64,000 nt of DNA from Occallatibacter gabretensis. GTDB taxonomy: Bacteria > Acidobacteriota > Terriglobia > Terriglobales > Acidobacteriaceae. Positions 44,518-54,211 of the stretch are shown here, piece after piece. Where the stretch lies: the NCBI RefSeq assembly GCF_001449115.1, contig NZ_LAIJ01000010.1:372001-436000 (forward strand). Reading direction: 5' to 3'. The notes below the pieces were generated by a model. It worked only from the letters and a program-made list of their open reading frames with translations, was not told the origin of the DNA and did not search any database. How positions within the stretch are numbered: position 1 is the stretch's first letter; each line of letters starts with the position of its first letter. A program made the position numbers and the translations under genes.

Positions 44518-46068
44518 ATGAAGCAACATCCGCTTTGCACTGATTGCGAGACTGCCCTGGATGTGATGAAGATGCCCGTACCGCTGGCTTTGAAGCAGGA
44601 GTGGGCGGCCGTCCAGACACGCCGTAATTTTCTGGGCCGGGCAGGAAAAGCGCTAGGTTGGGCCGCGCTTGCCAGTCTTGCAGGCGAAGGCATTCTGAGC
44701 CGTGTTGCTCATGCTGGCGGGGCTTCGAATGCGCACATTTCCCGGGCGGAACAACTTGGCCTGCCGCACTTTGCTCCGAAAGCTAAGCGCGCCATTTACC
44801 TCTTCATGTCCGGTGGCCCATCGCAAATCGACTTGCTCGACTATAAGCCGGCTCTGGCCGCTCGATTTAACCAGGATTTGCCGGAATCGATACGCGGAGG
44901 GCAACGGTTGACGGGCATGACAAGCGCCCAGGCGCATTTTCCCATTGCTCCGTCGCACTGGGGGTTCAAGCGCTATGGACAGTCGGGCGCGCATGTAAGC
45001 GATTTGCTGCCGTACACGGCGCAGATGGTGGATGACCTGACGATCATTAAATCCACCAATACGGACGCCATCAACCATGAGCCCGCGATCATGCTGATGA
45101 ATACGGGCAACATGAATGCAGGCAAACCGTGCCTGGGCTCATGGCTCGCATATGGGCTGGGCAGCATGAATGACAATCTGCCGACCTTTGTTGTGCTGCA
45201 AACGAAGCTGAACGATAAGGAGAATAATCAGCCGGTTTCGTCGCGTCTGTGGAGCAGCGGTTTTCTTTCGTCCGAATTTGCGGGCGTGGGTCTACGGTCA
45301 GGCGGCGACCCGGTGCTGTACCTGTCGGATCCTGACGGCGTGGACCGGGAGGTGAGACGCAAGATGCTGGACGCGGTGGAGGAATTGAACCGGCAGACGC
45401 TGGCCGAACTGGGCGATCCGGAGACGAATGCGCGCATTTCGCAGTACGAAATGGCCTACCGCATGCAGACCTCCGTGCCCGATCTGGTGGACCTGCGCAA
45501 GGAGCCGCAGTCAACGTGGGATCTCTACGGGGAACAGGCGAAGCAGCCAGGAACCTTTGCCTACAATTGTCTGCTGGCACGGCGCATGGCTGAGCGCGGG
45601 GTGCGGTTTACGCAGATTTACAAGCGCGGCTGGGATACCCATGGGGATGTGACGGGGCTTTTGCCGCAGCTTTGCAGCGAGGTAGACCGCGGCTGTTATG
45701 CCCTGGTGACGGACCTGAAGCGGCGCGGATTGCTGGATGACACGCTTGTGATCTGGGGCGGCGAATTTGGCCGTACGGTTTACAGCCAGGGCGGGCTTTC
45801 CAAGGAAAATTACGGACGCGACCATCATCCGCGTTGCTTTACAACGTGGATGGCTGGTGGTGGCGTGCGCTCCGGCATTACCTTTGGCGAGACGGATGAC
45901 TTTAGCTACAACGTGGTGAAGGACCCGGTGCCTGTGCGGGATTTCAACGCCACGATCCTGCATTGCCTGGGCATTGATCACAATCGGTTCACGTATGAGT
46001 TTCAGGGACTGGACCAAAAGCTGACGGGAACTACGCCAGCCAGTGTGGTGCAGGGATTACTTGCTTAG
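44518..46068 (+). CDS. DUF1501 family Tat-exported protein
   Basis: 516 residues of the DUF1501 family, related to sulfatases and alkaline phosphatases and typical of Planctomycetota and Acidobacteriota. A twin-arginine signal occupies about 35-62 (TRRNFLGRAGKALGWAALASL), preceded by an extension with CxxC (C7, C10). Family motifs include IYLFMSGGPSQIDLLDYKP, RGWDTHGDV, VIWGGEFGRTVYSQG and GRDHHPRCFTTWMAGGGVRSG, which carry the likely metal ligands. The reaction is unknown. AAGGAG precedes the ATG. It opens a four-gene cassette; the next gene starts 31 bases downstream and is its usual partner. Confidence 0.88.
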   Translation: MKQHPLCTDCETALDVMKMPVPLALKQEWAAVQTRRNFLGRAGKALGWAALASLAGEGILSRVAHAGGASNAHISRAEQLGLPHFAPKAKRAIYLFMSGGPSQIDLLDYKPALAARFNQDLPESIRGGQRLTGMTSAQAHFPIAPSHWGFKRYGQSGAHVSDLLPYTAQMVDDLTIIKSTNTDAINHEPAIMLMNTGNMNAGKPCLGSWLAYGLGSMNDNLPTFVVLQTKLNDKENNQPVSSRLWSSGFLSSEFAGVGLRSGGDPVLYLSDPDGVDREVRRKMLDAVEELNRQTLAELGDPETNARISQYEMAYRMQTSVPDLVDLRKEPQSTWDLYGEQAKQPGTFAYNCLLARRMAERGVRFTQIYKRGWDTHGDVTGLLPQLCSEVDRGCYALVTDLKRRGLLDDTLVIWGGEFGRTVYSQGGLSKENYGRDHHPRCFTTWMAGGGVRSGITFGETDDFSYNVVKDPVPVRDFNATILHCLGIDHNRFTYEFQGLDQKLTGTTPASVVQGLLA

Positions 46069-46099
46069 CATTTTTTGGGTTGGTGTCTTGGAGATCAGA

Positions 46100-49000
46100 T
46101 TGCCAAAGCGGTTGAAAGGTCGCAAACGCCTGTTGTATGCAGCGGCGGCAGTGGCGTTGCTGCTGGCGACTGCCGACGGCTGCCGTAACACGCAAACGAG
46201 TGTCGCCCGCACTGGCGCAGGCCAGCATCTCGATTTTAACGAGGATGTGCAGCCCGTGCTGGCGAGCCGTTGCTTCAGCTGCCACGGGCCTGATCCGCAG
46301 ATGCGAAAGGCCGGGCTGCGGCTGGATCTGGCCGAGTATGGCATGAAGAAGCGCGACGGGCATCCGGACGCTATCGTTCCGTATCATCCGGAGAAAAGCG
46401 AGATCATCAAGCGCATCGAATCCCATGACACGCACTATTTGATGCCGCAGAATCCGCAAGGCCAGGCCAGCCCGATGAAGCCGGAAGAGATTGCTGTTCT
46501 GAAGGAGTGGATTCAGGAAGGAGCGATTTACCGGCCGCACTGGGCTTTTGAAAAGCCGGTGCGTCCTGCGGTGCCGCAACCTTCGGATAATGCTCATTGG
46601 ATCAAGAACCCGATTGACGCTTTTCTGCTGGCGAAGATTCAGAAGGAACAGCTCCACCCTTCTCCTGAAGCCAATAAAGAGACGTTGATCCGCCGGGTGA
46701 CGCTGGATCTGACGGGACTTTTACCCACGCCGGATGAGGTGAAGGCGTTCAACGCCGACAAATCGCCGGATGCTTATGAGCATCTGGTCGACCGGCTGCT
46801 TGCGAGCCCGGCCTTTGGGGAGCAGCGGGCACATTACTGGTTGGATTACGCACGCTATACAGACACGTATGGCTTGCATTATGACAACAGCCGCCATATC
46901 TGGCCGTGGCGGGACTACGTGATTCGTTCGTTCAACAGCAACAAGCCGTTTGACCGCTTTGCAATGGAACAGATCGCCGGCGACATGATGAAGGCGGACA
47001 ATATGGATCCGCTGATCGGTGGCGGCTATGTGCGGTTGGGGCTGAGCAGCAACGAAGGAGGCACGATTCCGCAGGAGTTGAAGGTGAACATTGCGCGCGA
47101 CAGGGCAGAGTCTTTTGGCGCAATGTTCCTGGGCCTCACGGTGGGCTGCGCCGTTTGCCACGATCACAAGTACGACCCGACAACGCAGAAGGACTTCTAT
47201 GCGCTGAGTGCCTTCTTCAACAATATTGACGAGGTGCCGTACAACAAGGACCGGCCGGTGTGGACGCCGGTGGCGAGGGTGCCTTTGCCGGCCAATGAGG
47301 CGGCGTTCAACAAGATCATTGCGAAGCAGACGGCACTGAACGCGCAGTTGGAAGAGATGCGCAATCACGAGCGCGAGCTGGTGAAGCAGTGGATTGCCCA
47401 GGGGCAGAAGAAGCCGCATCCTGTGTTGAACGACAAGCTGGCCTTGCGGCTGCGGCTGGATGAGGGCGGCGGCGAGGTGTTGAAGAACAGCGTGCCCCAT
47501 GCGCAGATGGCGAGCTTTCCGATCGGCAAGATTAAGCCGCAGTGGGGCGAGACCACGTTGCTGTGGCCGGATTTCCGCCTTGATACGGGGACGCGTATCG
47601 ACCTGGGGCAAACGGGTGATTATGAGTGGAACCAGCCGTTCTCGTTTGGGAGCTGGATCATGCTGGGGGTTGGCCCCGGATACACACTGGACAATGCCAA
47701 TGGGGCGCTGGTGTCGAAGATGGACACCACGCAGCACAACCGCGGGTGGGATCTCGCAATCAAGAACGGCATCCTGACGGTTCATATCATCAATCAGTCG
47801 CCGAAGGAGTTTCCTGAGCCGAAGAAGGATGCGAAAGAGGAAGCAAAAAACAAGAACACTCTTCCGAATGCGGAGACCTTCCGCTATCCTTCACCGGTTG
47901 ATTTGACGAAGAAGGACCTGGCCGCATACAAGCCGCCTGTAGATCCAAAAGAAGCGGCCAAAAACAAGGCGGAGGAAGCAAAGAAGAAAGCAGAAGACGA
48001 GAGAAAGAAGAACGATCCGAAGGAAATTGCCAGGCGTGCCGGAGAAAAGAAAAAAGCAGAGGAGGAAAAGAAGAAAGAGCCTCCAATGACGGGCATCGCA
48101 GTGGCCACAGTAGAACAGCTTCCACCGGACGGCGACTGGCGGCATATTTCCTTCACGTATGACGGCTCGGGCAAGGCCGCGGGCGTGAAGATGTATATCG
48201 ATGGCAAGCCGGTAGAAACGCGCATCGTCGCGGACACGCTGGGGCAGGGAAGCATTCGCACCACGGCGCCAATGCAACTTGGCTGGCGCTACCCGGAGTC
48301 GGCTGCGCTGCATGATACGCGTTACCAGGATTTGCGGCTCTATAGCCGCGTTCTTTCAAGTGACGAAGCAACGCGGTTGCCGAAGGAAGACGTGGTTGCG
48401 GAGATTCTCTCGCGGCCCGAAAAGGAGTGGAACCGCGATCAATGGCATACGGTCAGCGAATACTACCTGAACAGCGTTGACCCTTCGTATCGCGCGATGC
48501 AATCGCAGGCCGCGGAGCTGGAGAAGAATCTCGTGAAGCTCTCCGCTGGAGGACCGTTAACGCAGGTAGCGTGGGAAAAACCCACGGTGGCGTATGCCGA
48601 TGTGTTGAAGCGGGGCGTGTACACGGACCGCACTGAGCGCGTGGAAGCAGACACGCCGCATTATCTTCCGTCGTTGCCCGCAGGCGAGTTGCGCAATCGC
48701 ATGGCGTTGGCGCAATGGGTGGTGAGTCCGGAGAATCCGCTTACAGCGCGGGTTACGGTGAACCGCATGTGGTACGAGATCTTCGGCACGGGGATTGTTG
48801 AGACGACTGAAGATTTCGGCATCATGGGCCAGCGGCCTACGCATCCGCAACTGCTGGACTGGCTCGCCGTCGAGTTTCGTGAGAGCGGCTGGAACATGAA
48901 GCACATGTACAAGCTGATGGTAATGTCAGCGGCTTACCGGCAGAGCGCAAAGTCGACGCCCGAGCAACTGAACAAGGATCCGAAGAATCTGCTGCTTTCG

Positions 49001-49642
49001 CATGGGCCACGCTTCCGCATGGATGCCGAGATGTTGAGAGACATTGCGCTTGAGTCGGGCGGGCTGCTGGCGCGCAAGATCGGCGGCCCCAGCGTGAAGC
49101 CGTACCAACCCGCGAACATATGGGAGCAGGTGAGCTATTCGGGGAGCGACACGCTGCACTATGTGCAGGATCATGGAGAAGCGCTCTACCGGCGCAGTAT
49201 GTATACCTTCTGGAAGCGGATGGCGCCGATGCCAGACATGGACGTCTTTGACGCACCGATGCGCGACATGGTTTGCACACGAAGGCAGCGGACGAATACA
49301 CCGCTGCAGGCGCTGGTGACCATGAACGACACGCAATGGGTGGAGGCTGCACGTAACCTGGCACAGAGGGTAATTCTGACCGGAGGAAAAGCTCCCGAGG
49401 ATCGCATTGACATGCTTTCTGAAGTGCTGCTTTCGCGCGAGCCGAGCACGCAGATGACCTCCGTGCTGATGGGCTCCTACGAGCAGATGAAGAAGCACTA
49501 TGACGCTGACCCGAAGGCCGCTCATGCGCTGCTGGCGGTCGGAGAGTCAAAGGCGAATTCGTCGATTCCCGCATCGGAGCTGGCTGCGTGGACGATGGTT
49601 GCCAGTGAAATTCTCAACCTCGACGAAACGATTACAAAGTAG
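46100..49642 (+). CDS. PSCyt1-DUF1549-LamG-DUF1553 cytochrome protein
   Basis: About 1180 residues from a TTG with GGAG six bases upstream; the longer frame from 46043 overlaps the previous gene. A hydrophobic N-terminus with ATADGC may be a lipoprotein signal. The planctomycete-type cytochrome c domain has the haem motif CFSCH and DTHYLMPQ. DUF1549 follows (IRRVTLDLTGLLPTPDEV, HYWLDYARYTDTYGLHYDN, AVCHDHKYDPTTQKDFYALSAFFNNIDE), then a LamG domain (FSFGSWIMLGV ... WRHISFTYDGSG), then DUF1553 (NRMALAQWVVSPENPLTARVTVNRMWYEIFG, RRQRTNTPLQALVTMNDTQW). A Lys/Glu-rich stretch of about 90 residues (47815-48085) is inserted inside the LamG domain. Exported and presumably membrane-attached; it works with the DUF1501 protein in an unknown reaction. 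Confidence 0.88.
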   Translation: MPKRLKGRKRLLYAAAAVALLLATADGCRNTQTSVARTGAGQHLDFNEDVQPVLASRCFSCHGPDPQMRKAGLRLDLAEYGMKKRDGHPDAIVPYHPEKSEIIKRIESHDTHYLMPQNPQGQASPMKPEEIAVLKEWIQEGAIYRPHWAFEKPVRPAVPQPSDNAHWIKNPIDAFLLAKIQKEQLHPSPEANKETLIRRVTLDLTGLLPTPDEVKAFNADKSPDAYEHLVDRLLASPAFGEQRAHYWLDYARYTDTYGLHYDNSRHIWPWRDYVIRSFNSNKPFDRFAMEQIAGDMMKADNMDPLIGGGYVRLGLSSNEGGTIPQELKVNIARDRAESFGAMFLGLTVGCAVCHDHKYDPTTQKDFYALSAFFNNIDEVPYNKDRPVWTPVARVPLPANEAAFNKIIAKQTALNAQLEEMRNHERELVKQWIAQGQKKPHPVLNDKLALRLRLDEGGGEVLKNSVPHAQMASFPIGKIKPQWGETTLLWPDFRLDTGTRIDLGQTGDYEWNQPFSFGSWIMLGVGPGYTLDNANGALVSKMDTTQHNRGWDLAIKNGILTVHIINQSPKEFPEPKKDAKEEAKNKNTLPNAETFRYPSPVDLTKKDLAAYKPPVDPKEAAKNKAEEAKKKAEDERKKNDPKEIARRAGEKKKAEEEKKKEPPMTGIAVATVEQLPPDGDWRHISFTYDGSGKAAGVKMYIDGKPVETRIVADTLGQGSIRTTAPMQLGWRYPESAALHDTRYQDLRLYSRVLSSDEATRLPKEDVVAEILSRPEKEWNRDQWHTVSEYYLNSVDPSYRAMQSQAAELEKNLVKLSAGGPLTQVAWEKPTVAYADVLKRGVYTDRTERVEADTPHYLPSLPAGELRNRMALAQWVVSPENPLTARVTVNRMWYEIFGTGIVETTEDFGIMGQRPTHPQLLDWLAVEFRESGWNMKHMYKLMVMSAAYRQSAKSTPEQLNKDPKNLLLSHGPRFRMDAEMLRDIALESGGLLARKIGGPSVKPYQPANIWEQVSYSGSDTLHYVQDHGEALYRRSMYTFWKRMAPMPDMDVFDAPMRDMVCTRRQRTNTPLQALVTMNDTQWVEAARNLAQRVILTGGKAPEDRIDMLSEVLLSREPSTQMTSVLMGSYEQMKKHYDADPKAAHALLAVGESKANSSIPASELAAWTMVASEILNLDETITK

Positions 49643-49699
49643 AGGGGAACGTACATTGACCGGCAGTCTGCCCCACGGCGCGGGAAAGGAACTTCTCCC

Positions 49700-51181
49700 G
49701 TGACAGTCTCTCCAGTGAAAGTTCAAAAGGATCGAGTCAAGCCATCCCCCTTCGCGCGCTACAAGCCTTTACTGGCACAGCTGCGCACACCTACCGCGCT
49801 CGCGGCGATCGGTGTCAGTGTATTGCTGCTGCTATTGCCAGTGTTGTTTCATTTTGACGGAAAACAGCACGCCAACTGGCAACAGTTCCTCGGGCGCTTC
49901 CATCCGCTAGCGGTGCATTTGCCCATTGGCTTCCTCGTATTACTGCCACTGCTCGAAATTGCCGGGCGCAGACGGCCAGCGCTGCGCGAAGCTGCCGGGT
50001 TTGTCCTCACACTCGCCTTTCTCAGTTCTGTGGGCGCCCTCACGCTCGGCTACCTGCTGGCATACGGCAGCGGCGCGCAAGGTGCAACGGTTGTCCATCA
50101 TATGTGGGCCGGCATCGCGCTTACGATAGGCGTGCTGCTTTGCCTGATGGCGCGGCGCGAGTGGGTTGCCGCGGATGTTTCGCGGATCTATCCCCTGCTG
50201 CTAACGGTCGTGCTGCTTCTGCTCATCTACACCGCGCACCAGGGAGGCTCGTTGACCTACGGCGGCAACTACCTTACGCAGTATCTTCCTGCGCCGCTGC
50301 AACGTTTTGCGATGTCGGGCCAGACGAAGGAGAATGATGGCTCTTTTTATGCAAAGCACATTCACCCTATCTTTGACGCGAACTGTTTGAGCTGTCACGG
50401 GCAGAGTAAAGTGCAGGGTGGGTTGCGGCTCGATTCCTACGCCGAGCTGATGAAGGGCGGCAAAGACGGTGCGGTTATCCTTGCGGGTAAGCCCACGGAG
50501 AGCTTGTTGCTGCAACGTATTACATTGCCGGCGGACAACAAGTTGTTCATGCCCGCTGAGGGGCACCCGCCGCTGAGTGCCGAGGAGATTGGGTGGATTC
50601 GGACGTGGATTGCGCAGGGCGCTTCGCCTGCTGCGGCTTCGATGCCGGGAATTACATTCGCGGAAACGCCGAAAGACCCGCCCATCACACCTGTTGGTGA
50701 CTACAGCAGCCTGATGGCAGAGATCCACCAGATGCAAAGTGCGCAGGGCGCAAAGCTGATGACTGTTTCGTCCAAGCCCTCCGACGGACTGGTGCTTCAC
50801 ACAATCGATGTGGCATCCAGCTTTGACGAAGCACAACTGAAGCAATTCGAGAAGTTTGCTCCATATATTGTCGAGGTTGAGTTGGGACACACTGCGGTTA
50901 GCGATGCCTGCTTTGACACGCTCGCGAAGTTCCAGAACCTCCGCGCTATTCATCTGGAAGCAACAGCAGTCACAGGTGCCGGAATCTCGAAGCTGGCGGC
51001 GTTGCCGCATCTGGTCTACCTCAACCTGAGCAACACGAAGCTCACGAAGGAAGCTGCTGCACAGCTTGCCACGATGAAGAACCTCCAGCACGTCTACCTT
51101 TTCGACACTCCCGCACGGCCGCCCGCTCCTGTGCCGGTGATTGCCGAGCCAAGGCTTGCAACCGGCGATAAGAAAGAATGA
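49700..51181 (+). CDS. DUF2231 membrane protein with cytochrome c and leucine-rich repeats
   Basis: 493 residues from a GTG. About five helices in the first 190 residues include the DUF2231 motif GRFHPLAVHLPIGFLVLLPLLEIAGRR, whose conserved His residues could bind haem in the membrane. A planctomycete-type cytochrome c domain follows (FDANCLSCHGQSKVQGGLRLDSY, LLQRITLPADNKLFMPAEGHPPLS). The C-terminal third has leucine-rich repeats (LAKFQNLRAIHLEATAVTGAGISKLAALPHLVYLNLSNTKLT). Two haem-bearing modules suggest electron transfer between periplasm and membrane for the cassette. Its end overlaps the next gene as ATGA. Confidence 0.85.
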   Translation: MTVSPVKVQKDRVKPSPFARYKPLLAQLRTPTALAAIGVSVLLLLLPVLFHFDGKQHANWQQFLGRFHPLAVHLPIGFLVLLPLLEIAGRRRPALREAAGFVLTLAFLSSVGALTLGYLLAYGSGAQGATVVHHMWAGIALTIGVLLCLMARREWVAADVSRIYPLLLTVVLLLLIYTAHQGGSLTYGGNYLTQYLPAPLQRFAMSGQTKENDGSFYAKHIHPIFDANCLSCHGQSKVQGGLRLDSYAELMKGGKDGAVILAGKPTESLLLQRITLPADNKLFMPAEGHPPLSAEEIGWIRTWIAQGASPAAASMPGITFAETPKDPPITPVGDYSSLMAEIHQMQSAQGAKLMTVSSKPSDGLVLHTIDVASSFDEAQLKQFEKFAPYIVEVELGHTAVSDACFDTLAKFQNLRAIHLEATAVTGAGISKLAALPHLVYLNLSNTKLTKEAAAQLATMKNLQHVYLFDTPARPPAPVPVIAEPRLATGDKKE

Positions 51182-52281
51182 GGCAACTTATGCCCCGCAA
51201 AGGTTCCATACGGCCCACCGCCTCGCTCGCCATTCCGTCAGGCCTTAACCGCCGCGGCTTTCTCACGGCTGCAGGCGCCGCAGCCCTTACGACACTCGTC
51301 GAGCCTGCCACATCTACCGCTCAGGTTCCCTGCCAGGCGCAGCCGCGGGAGCTCCTGACCGGCAATGGAGAATGGACCTACCGGGTGGTTTCCGAATGGG
51401 GCCATCTGCCCGCCGGAACTGAATTTGGAGGCACGCATGGAGGCATTGCCACGGACAACGCGGGCCGCGTTTACATCAGCACGCAGAGCGCGACAGGCGT
51501 GCTTGTATACAGTCCCGAAGGTACGTTGTTGAAGACAATTCTCAGCCAGTATCCTGAGGTGCATTCGATAGTTCACGCGGACGAGAACGGCGAAGAAGTT
51601 TTTTATGCGACAGTGCAGAAGGGCACGCCGCAGGAGAACTGGTTATTTATCAAGTTCCGGCCTGACGGCAGTGTGACTCAGAAAATTACCGCACCTCCTG
51701 AAGCTGGTTTCAAAACTCCCGACGCCTGGCGACTGACCGCAGCGGTTCCCGCACCGGATGGCTCCATCTTTATTGCCAACGGTTATGGCGACTCGCGGCT
51801 TTTTCACTTCGATAAGAAGGGAAATTATCTCGCCGCCTACTCTGGCAAAGGTGCGGCAGACGGCCTGATGGACTGCAGTCATGGCATGGCCATCGATGTG
51901 CGTTACGACCAGCCGCTGCTCTTAATCTGCGACCGCGAAAACCGCCGTCTCTGCCACTTTGACTTCGATGGAAAGTTTGTCCGGACAGTAACTCAGCATT
52001 TGCGCCGTCCCTGCCAGATCAGTTTCTATGGGGATTACGCAATAGTTTCGGAACTGGAGGGCCGCGTGACCATTCTTGACAAGGACAACGTTGCGACTGC
52101 CTTCCTCGGCGATAATCGCGACAAAAAACAGTGGGCCAATTACACCGTCGATCCCGGCAAGGTAGCGCCCGCAATCTTCAGCGCCGCCCATGGCTGCTTC
52201 ATCGACAAGAACACCAATATTTACGTTTCCGATTGGAACAGCACCGGTCGTATCACCAAGCTGGCAAGAATCAGTTCATAA
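51178..52281 (+). CDS. Tat-exported NHL/six-bladed beta-propeller protein
   Basis: 367 residues. A twin-arginine signal (LNRRGFLTAAGAAALTTLVEPATSTA) is followed by NHL/SMP-30-like blades: GGIATDNAGRVYISTQSATGVLVYSPEG, AAVPAPDGSIFIANGYGDSRLFHFDKKGNYLAAYSG, HGMAIDVRYDQPLLLICDRENRRLCHFDFDGKFVRTV and CFIDKNTNIYVSDWNSTGRITKL. Paralogous propellers are often annotated as peptidylglycine-monooxygenase-like lyase, but I see no evidence for catalysis here. It is the last gene of the cassette and translationally coupled to the cytochrome gene before it. Confidence 0.85.
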   Translation: MRQLMPRKGSIRPTASLAIPSGLNRRGFLTAAGAAALTTLVEPATSTAQVPCQAQPRELLTGNGEWTYRVVSEWGHLPAGTEFGGTHGGIATDNAGRVYISTQSATGVLVYSPEGTLLKTILSQYPEVHSIVHADENGEEVFYATVQKGTPQENWLFIKFRPDGSVTQKITAPPEAGFKTPDAWRLTAAVPAPDGSIFIANGYGDSRLFHFDKKGNYLAAYSGKGAADGLMDCSHGMAIDVRYDQPLLLICDRENRRLCHFDFDGKFVRTVTQHLRRPCQISFYGDYAIVSELEGRVTILDKDNVATAFLGDNRDKKQWANYTVDPGKVAPAIFSAAHGCFIDKNTNIYVSDWNSTGRITKLARISS

Positions 52282-52426
52282 CTGCCCAGCGAACATTGGA
52301 TTTTATTATGGGAGAAAATTCAAAATGAGAAGTGAGCAGCGGAGGCGAATTGCCTCGGAGACAGTTCTTTCAAACTTAGCGATGACCCTGAACTCATAAG
52401 TTTGGCCGGGAATGATTTAAGGTTGC

Positions 52427-52454
52427 TTGACACAATAGAAGTGCGGTCTATCCG
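52427..52454 (+). promoter_or_regulatory. Possible promoter of the fucosidase gene
   Basis: A consensus TTGACA (52427-52432), 16 bases, then TATCCG (52449-52454), only 14 bases before the fucosidase start. The -10 match is poor. It implies the fucosidase can be expressed apart from the cassette upstream. Confidence 0.3.
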
Positions 52455-52467
52455 CAAGGTGAAAATT

Positions 52468-53928
52468 ATGACGTGGTCCAGACGGGAATTCGTAAAGGTT
52501 TGTGCCGGCGCCGCATCCAGCGTGGCTATTGCCGATTCAACGCGTGCTTTTGCGCAGTTACAGGGAGATAAGATCGAAACGGCGAACACCCACCAGGTAC
52601 ATGCGATTCAGGACACGGAGACACCGCAGCAGAAAGACTCCCGGATGCGATGGTTCCGCGAGGCGCGGTTCGGTATGTTTATCCATTGGGGGCTTTATGC
52701 AATCCCCGCAGGACGTTGGGATGGAAAGGATATTCCTGGCATAGGCGAATGGATTATGAATAATGCTTCGATTCCGGTCGCTCCGTACAAATCACTAGCG
52801 GCGCAGTTCAATCCGACCAAATTTGATGCTGCTGGGATTGTTGGACTGGCAAAGGCAGCTGGAATGAAGTACATCGTGATTACGGCCAAACATCATGATG
52901 GCTTTGCAATGTTTGATTCCAAGGCGGACCCATTCAATATCATCCAGGCAGCGCCATTCAAACGCGATCCGCTGAAAGAGCTCGCTGCGGAGTGTCGGAG
53001 ACAGGGCATCAAGCTAGGCTTTTATTATTCGCAGGATCAGGACTGGACCGCTCCGGGAGGAGCCGCCTACAAAACAGGCGATCATCAGCCGCCGGCTTAT
53101 CACTGGGACTCGGCTCAGGATGGGAGTTTCTCAAAGTATCTGCGAAGCAAGGCTATTCCTCAACTGCGCGAATTGCTTTCAGATTATGGAGATTTTCCAG
53201 CCATCGTTTGGTTTGATACACCCACCAAAGACATGACGCCGGAGTTGGCGGGAGAAATTGTAAAGGTCCTCAATGAACATCCAAGGCTGATCTGGAATAA
53301 CCGGCTAGGTGGCGGCTATCAAGGAGACACCGAGACACCTGAGCAATATGTCCCTGCACAGGGCTTTCCCGGACGCGATTGGGAATCCTGCATGACGATC
53401 AACGATACGTGGGGATATAAACAAGGTGATACAAACTTCAAGAGTACAGAGGATTTGCTGCGGAATCTGATCGATATTGCCAGCAAAGGCGGAAATTATC
53501 TGTTGAATATCGGACCAATGGCGACAGGTGAAGTTCCTTCGCCCGAGGTGGAACGTTTGCGGAAAATAGGCCAATGGCTGAATGTCAATGGCGAGGCTGT
53601 CTACGGAACAAAAGCGACACTCTTTGGCGCGGAAGCAGGAAGTCTCTCTGCGACACAAAAAGGCGAAGACGGAAAGCCGAAGTTTATTCCAAGCTGGAAA
53701 TGGCGCTCCACGACGGCGGAGAAGAAGGTATACATCCATTTATTGGAATGGCCAGGTTCCGTCTTCCACCTTGATTCAACCCCTCGTACGGTGGCTGGAG
53801 TATATCTGCTTGCGGACAAATCGAAGAAGCAGCTCAGAATCACGAAGAATGCTCACGGAATTGATATATCGTTACCCGAGCAGGCGCCAGATCCAATCGC
53901 ATCCGTGCTTGTACTTGAGACCACTTAG
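52468..53928 (+). CDS. Tat-exported GH29 alpha-L-fucosidase
   Basis: 486 residues. Signal peptide with twin arginine (TWSRREFVKVCAGAASSVAIADSTRAFAQ). The GH29 barrel is complete: RWFREARFGMFIHWGLYAIPAGRW, MKYIVITAKHHDGFAMFDSK, GIKLGFYYSQDQDW and the nucleophile in FPAIVWFDTP (D250). The SWE(S)CMTINDTWGYK and GGNYLLNIGP motifs complete the family pattern, with a small C-terminal beta domain. It releases terminal alpha-L-fucose from glycans outside the cytoplasm. The ATG at 52468 has AAGGTG upstream and begins the signal; the frame from 52402 adds nothing family-like. Confidence 0.92.
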   Translation: MTWSRREFVKVCAGAASSVAIADSTRAFAQLQGDKIETANTHQVHAIQDTETPQQKDSRMRWFREARFGMFIHWGLYAIPAGRWDGKDIPGIGEWIMNNASIPVAPYKSLAAQFNPTKFDAAGIVGLAKAAGMKYIVITAKHHDGFAMFDSKADPFNIIQAAPFKRDPLKELAAECRRQGIKLGFYYSQDQDWTAPGGAAYKTGDHQPPAYHWDSAQDGSFSKYLRSKAIPQLRELLSDYGDFPAIVWFDTPTKDMTPELAGEIVKVLNEHPRLIWNNRLGGGYQGDTETPEQYVPAQGFPGRDWESCMTINDTWGYKQGDTNFKSTEDLLRNLIDIASKGGNYLLNIGPMATGEVPSPEVERLRKIGQWLNVNGEAVYGTKATLFGAEAGSLSATQKGEDGKPKFIPSWKWRSTTAEKKVYIHLLEWPGSVFHLDSTPRTVAGVYLLADKSKKQLRITKNAHGIDISLPEQAPDPIASVLVLETT

Positions 53929-53958
53929 CTAGTTGCAAGACGTGAAATGCGCTGTTCT

Positions 53959-53989
53959 CTGAGATGCAAATACAGTGCTCAGCTTTTTT
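53959..53989 (+). terminator. Weak terminator after the fucosidase gene
   Basis: CTGAG and CTCAG pair over a 14-base loop and are followed by a C and six T. The stem is short, so this is tentative. Between here and 54211 no gene is seen. Confidence 0.3.
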
Positions 53990-54211
53990 ACTGATGAACG
54001 AATTGCTTGGCGAGAATCCGGATGCAGAGCCGGTAAAAGGGATCACACTGGCTGGCTTCAGACACGGACGACCGTTTTGAAGAACCAGGCCACATTATCG
54101 ATAGGCTTGGCCTGCAGGAGGAAGAGGAAGAGTAAAATCGATAGTTTTTAGCTTCGAGCTCAATCAAAAGCTGGAGACATCAATCCGTCCAATCAAATAA
54201 ACTCCGAGCTG

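Noticed and set aside
46721..47785. 354-codon minus-strand open frame
   Set aside because: Antisense to the DUF1549/LamG coding region; no start signal or domain.
54060..54136. Short plus-strand frame ending in a Glu-rich tail (LGLQEEEEE)
   Set aside because: An in-frame stop lies just upstream and there is no start codon or ribosome site; too short to support as a gene.
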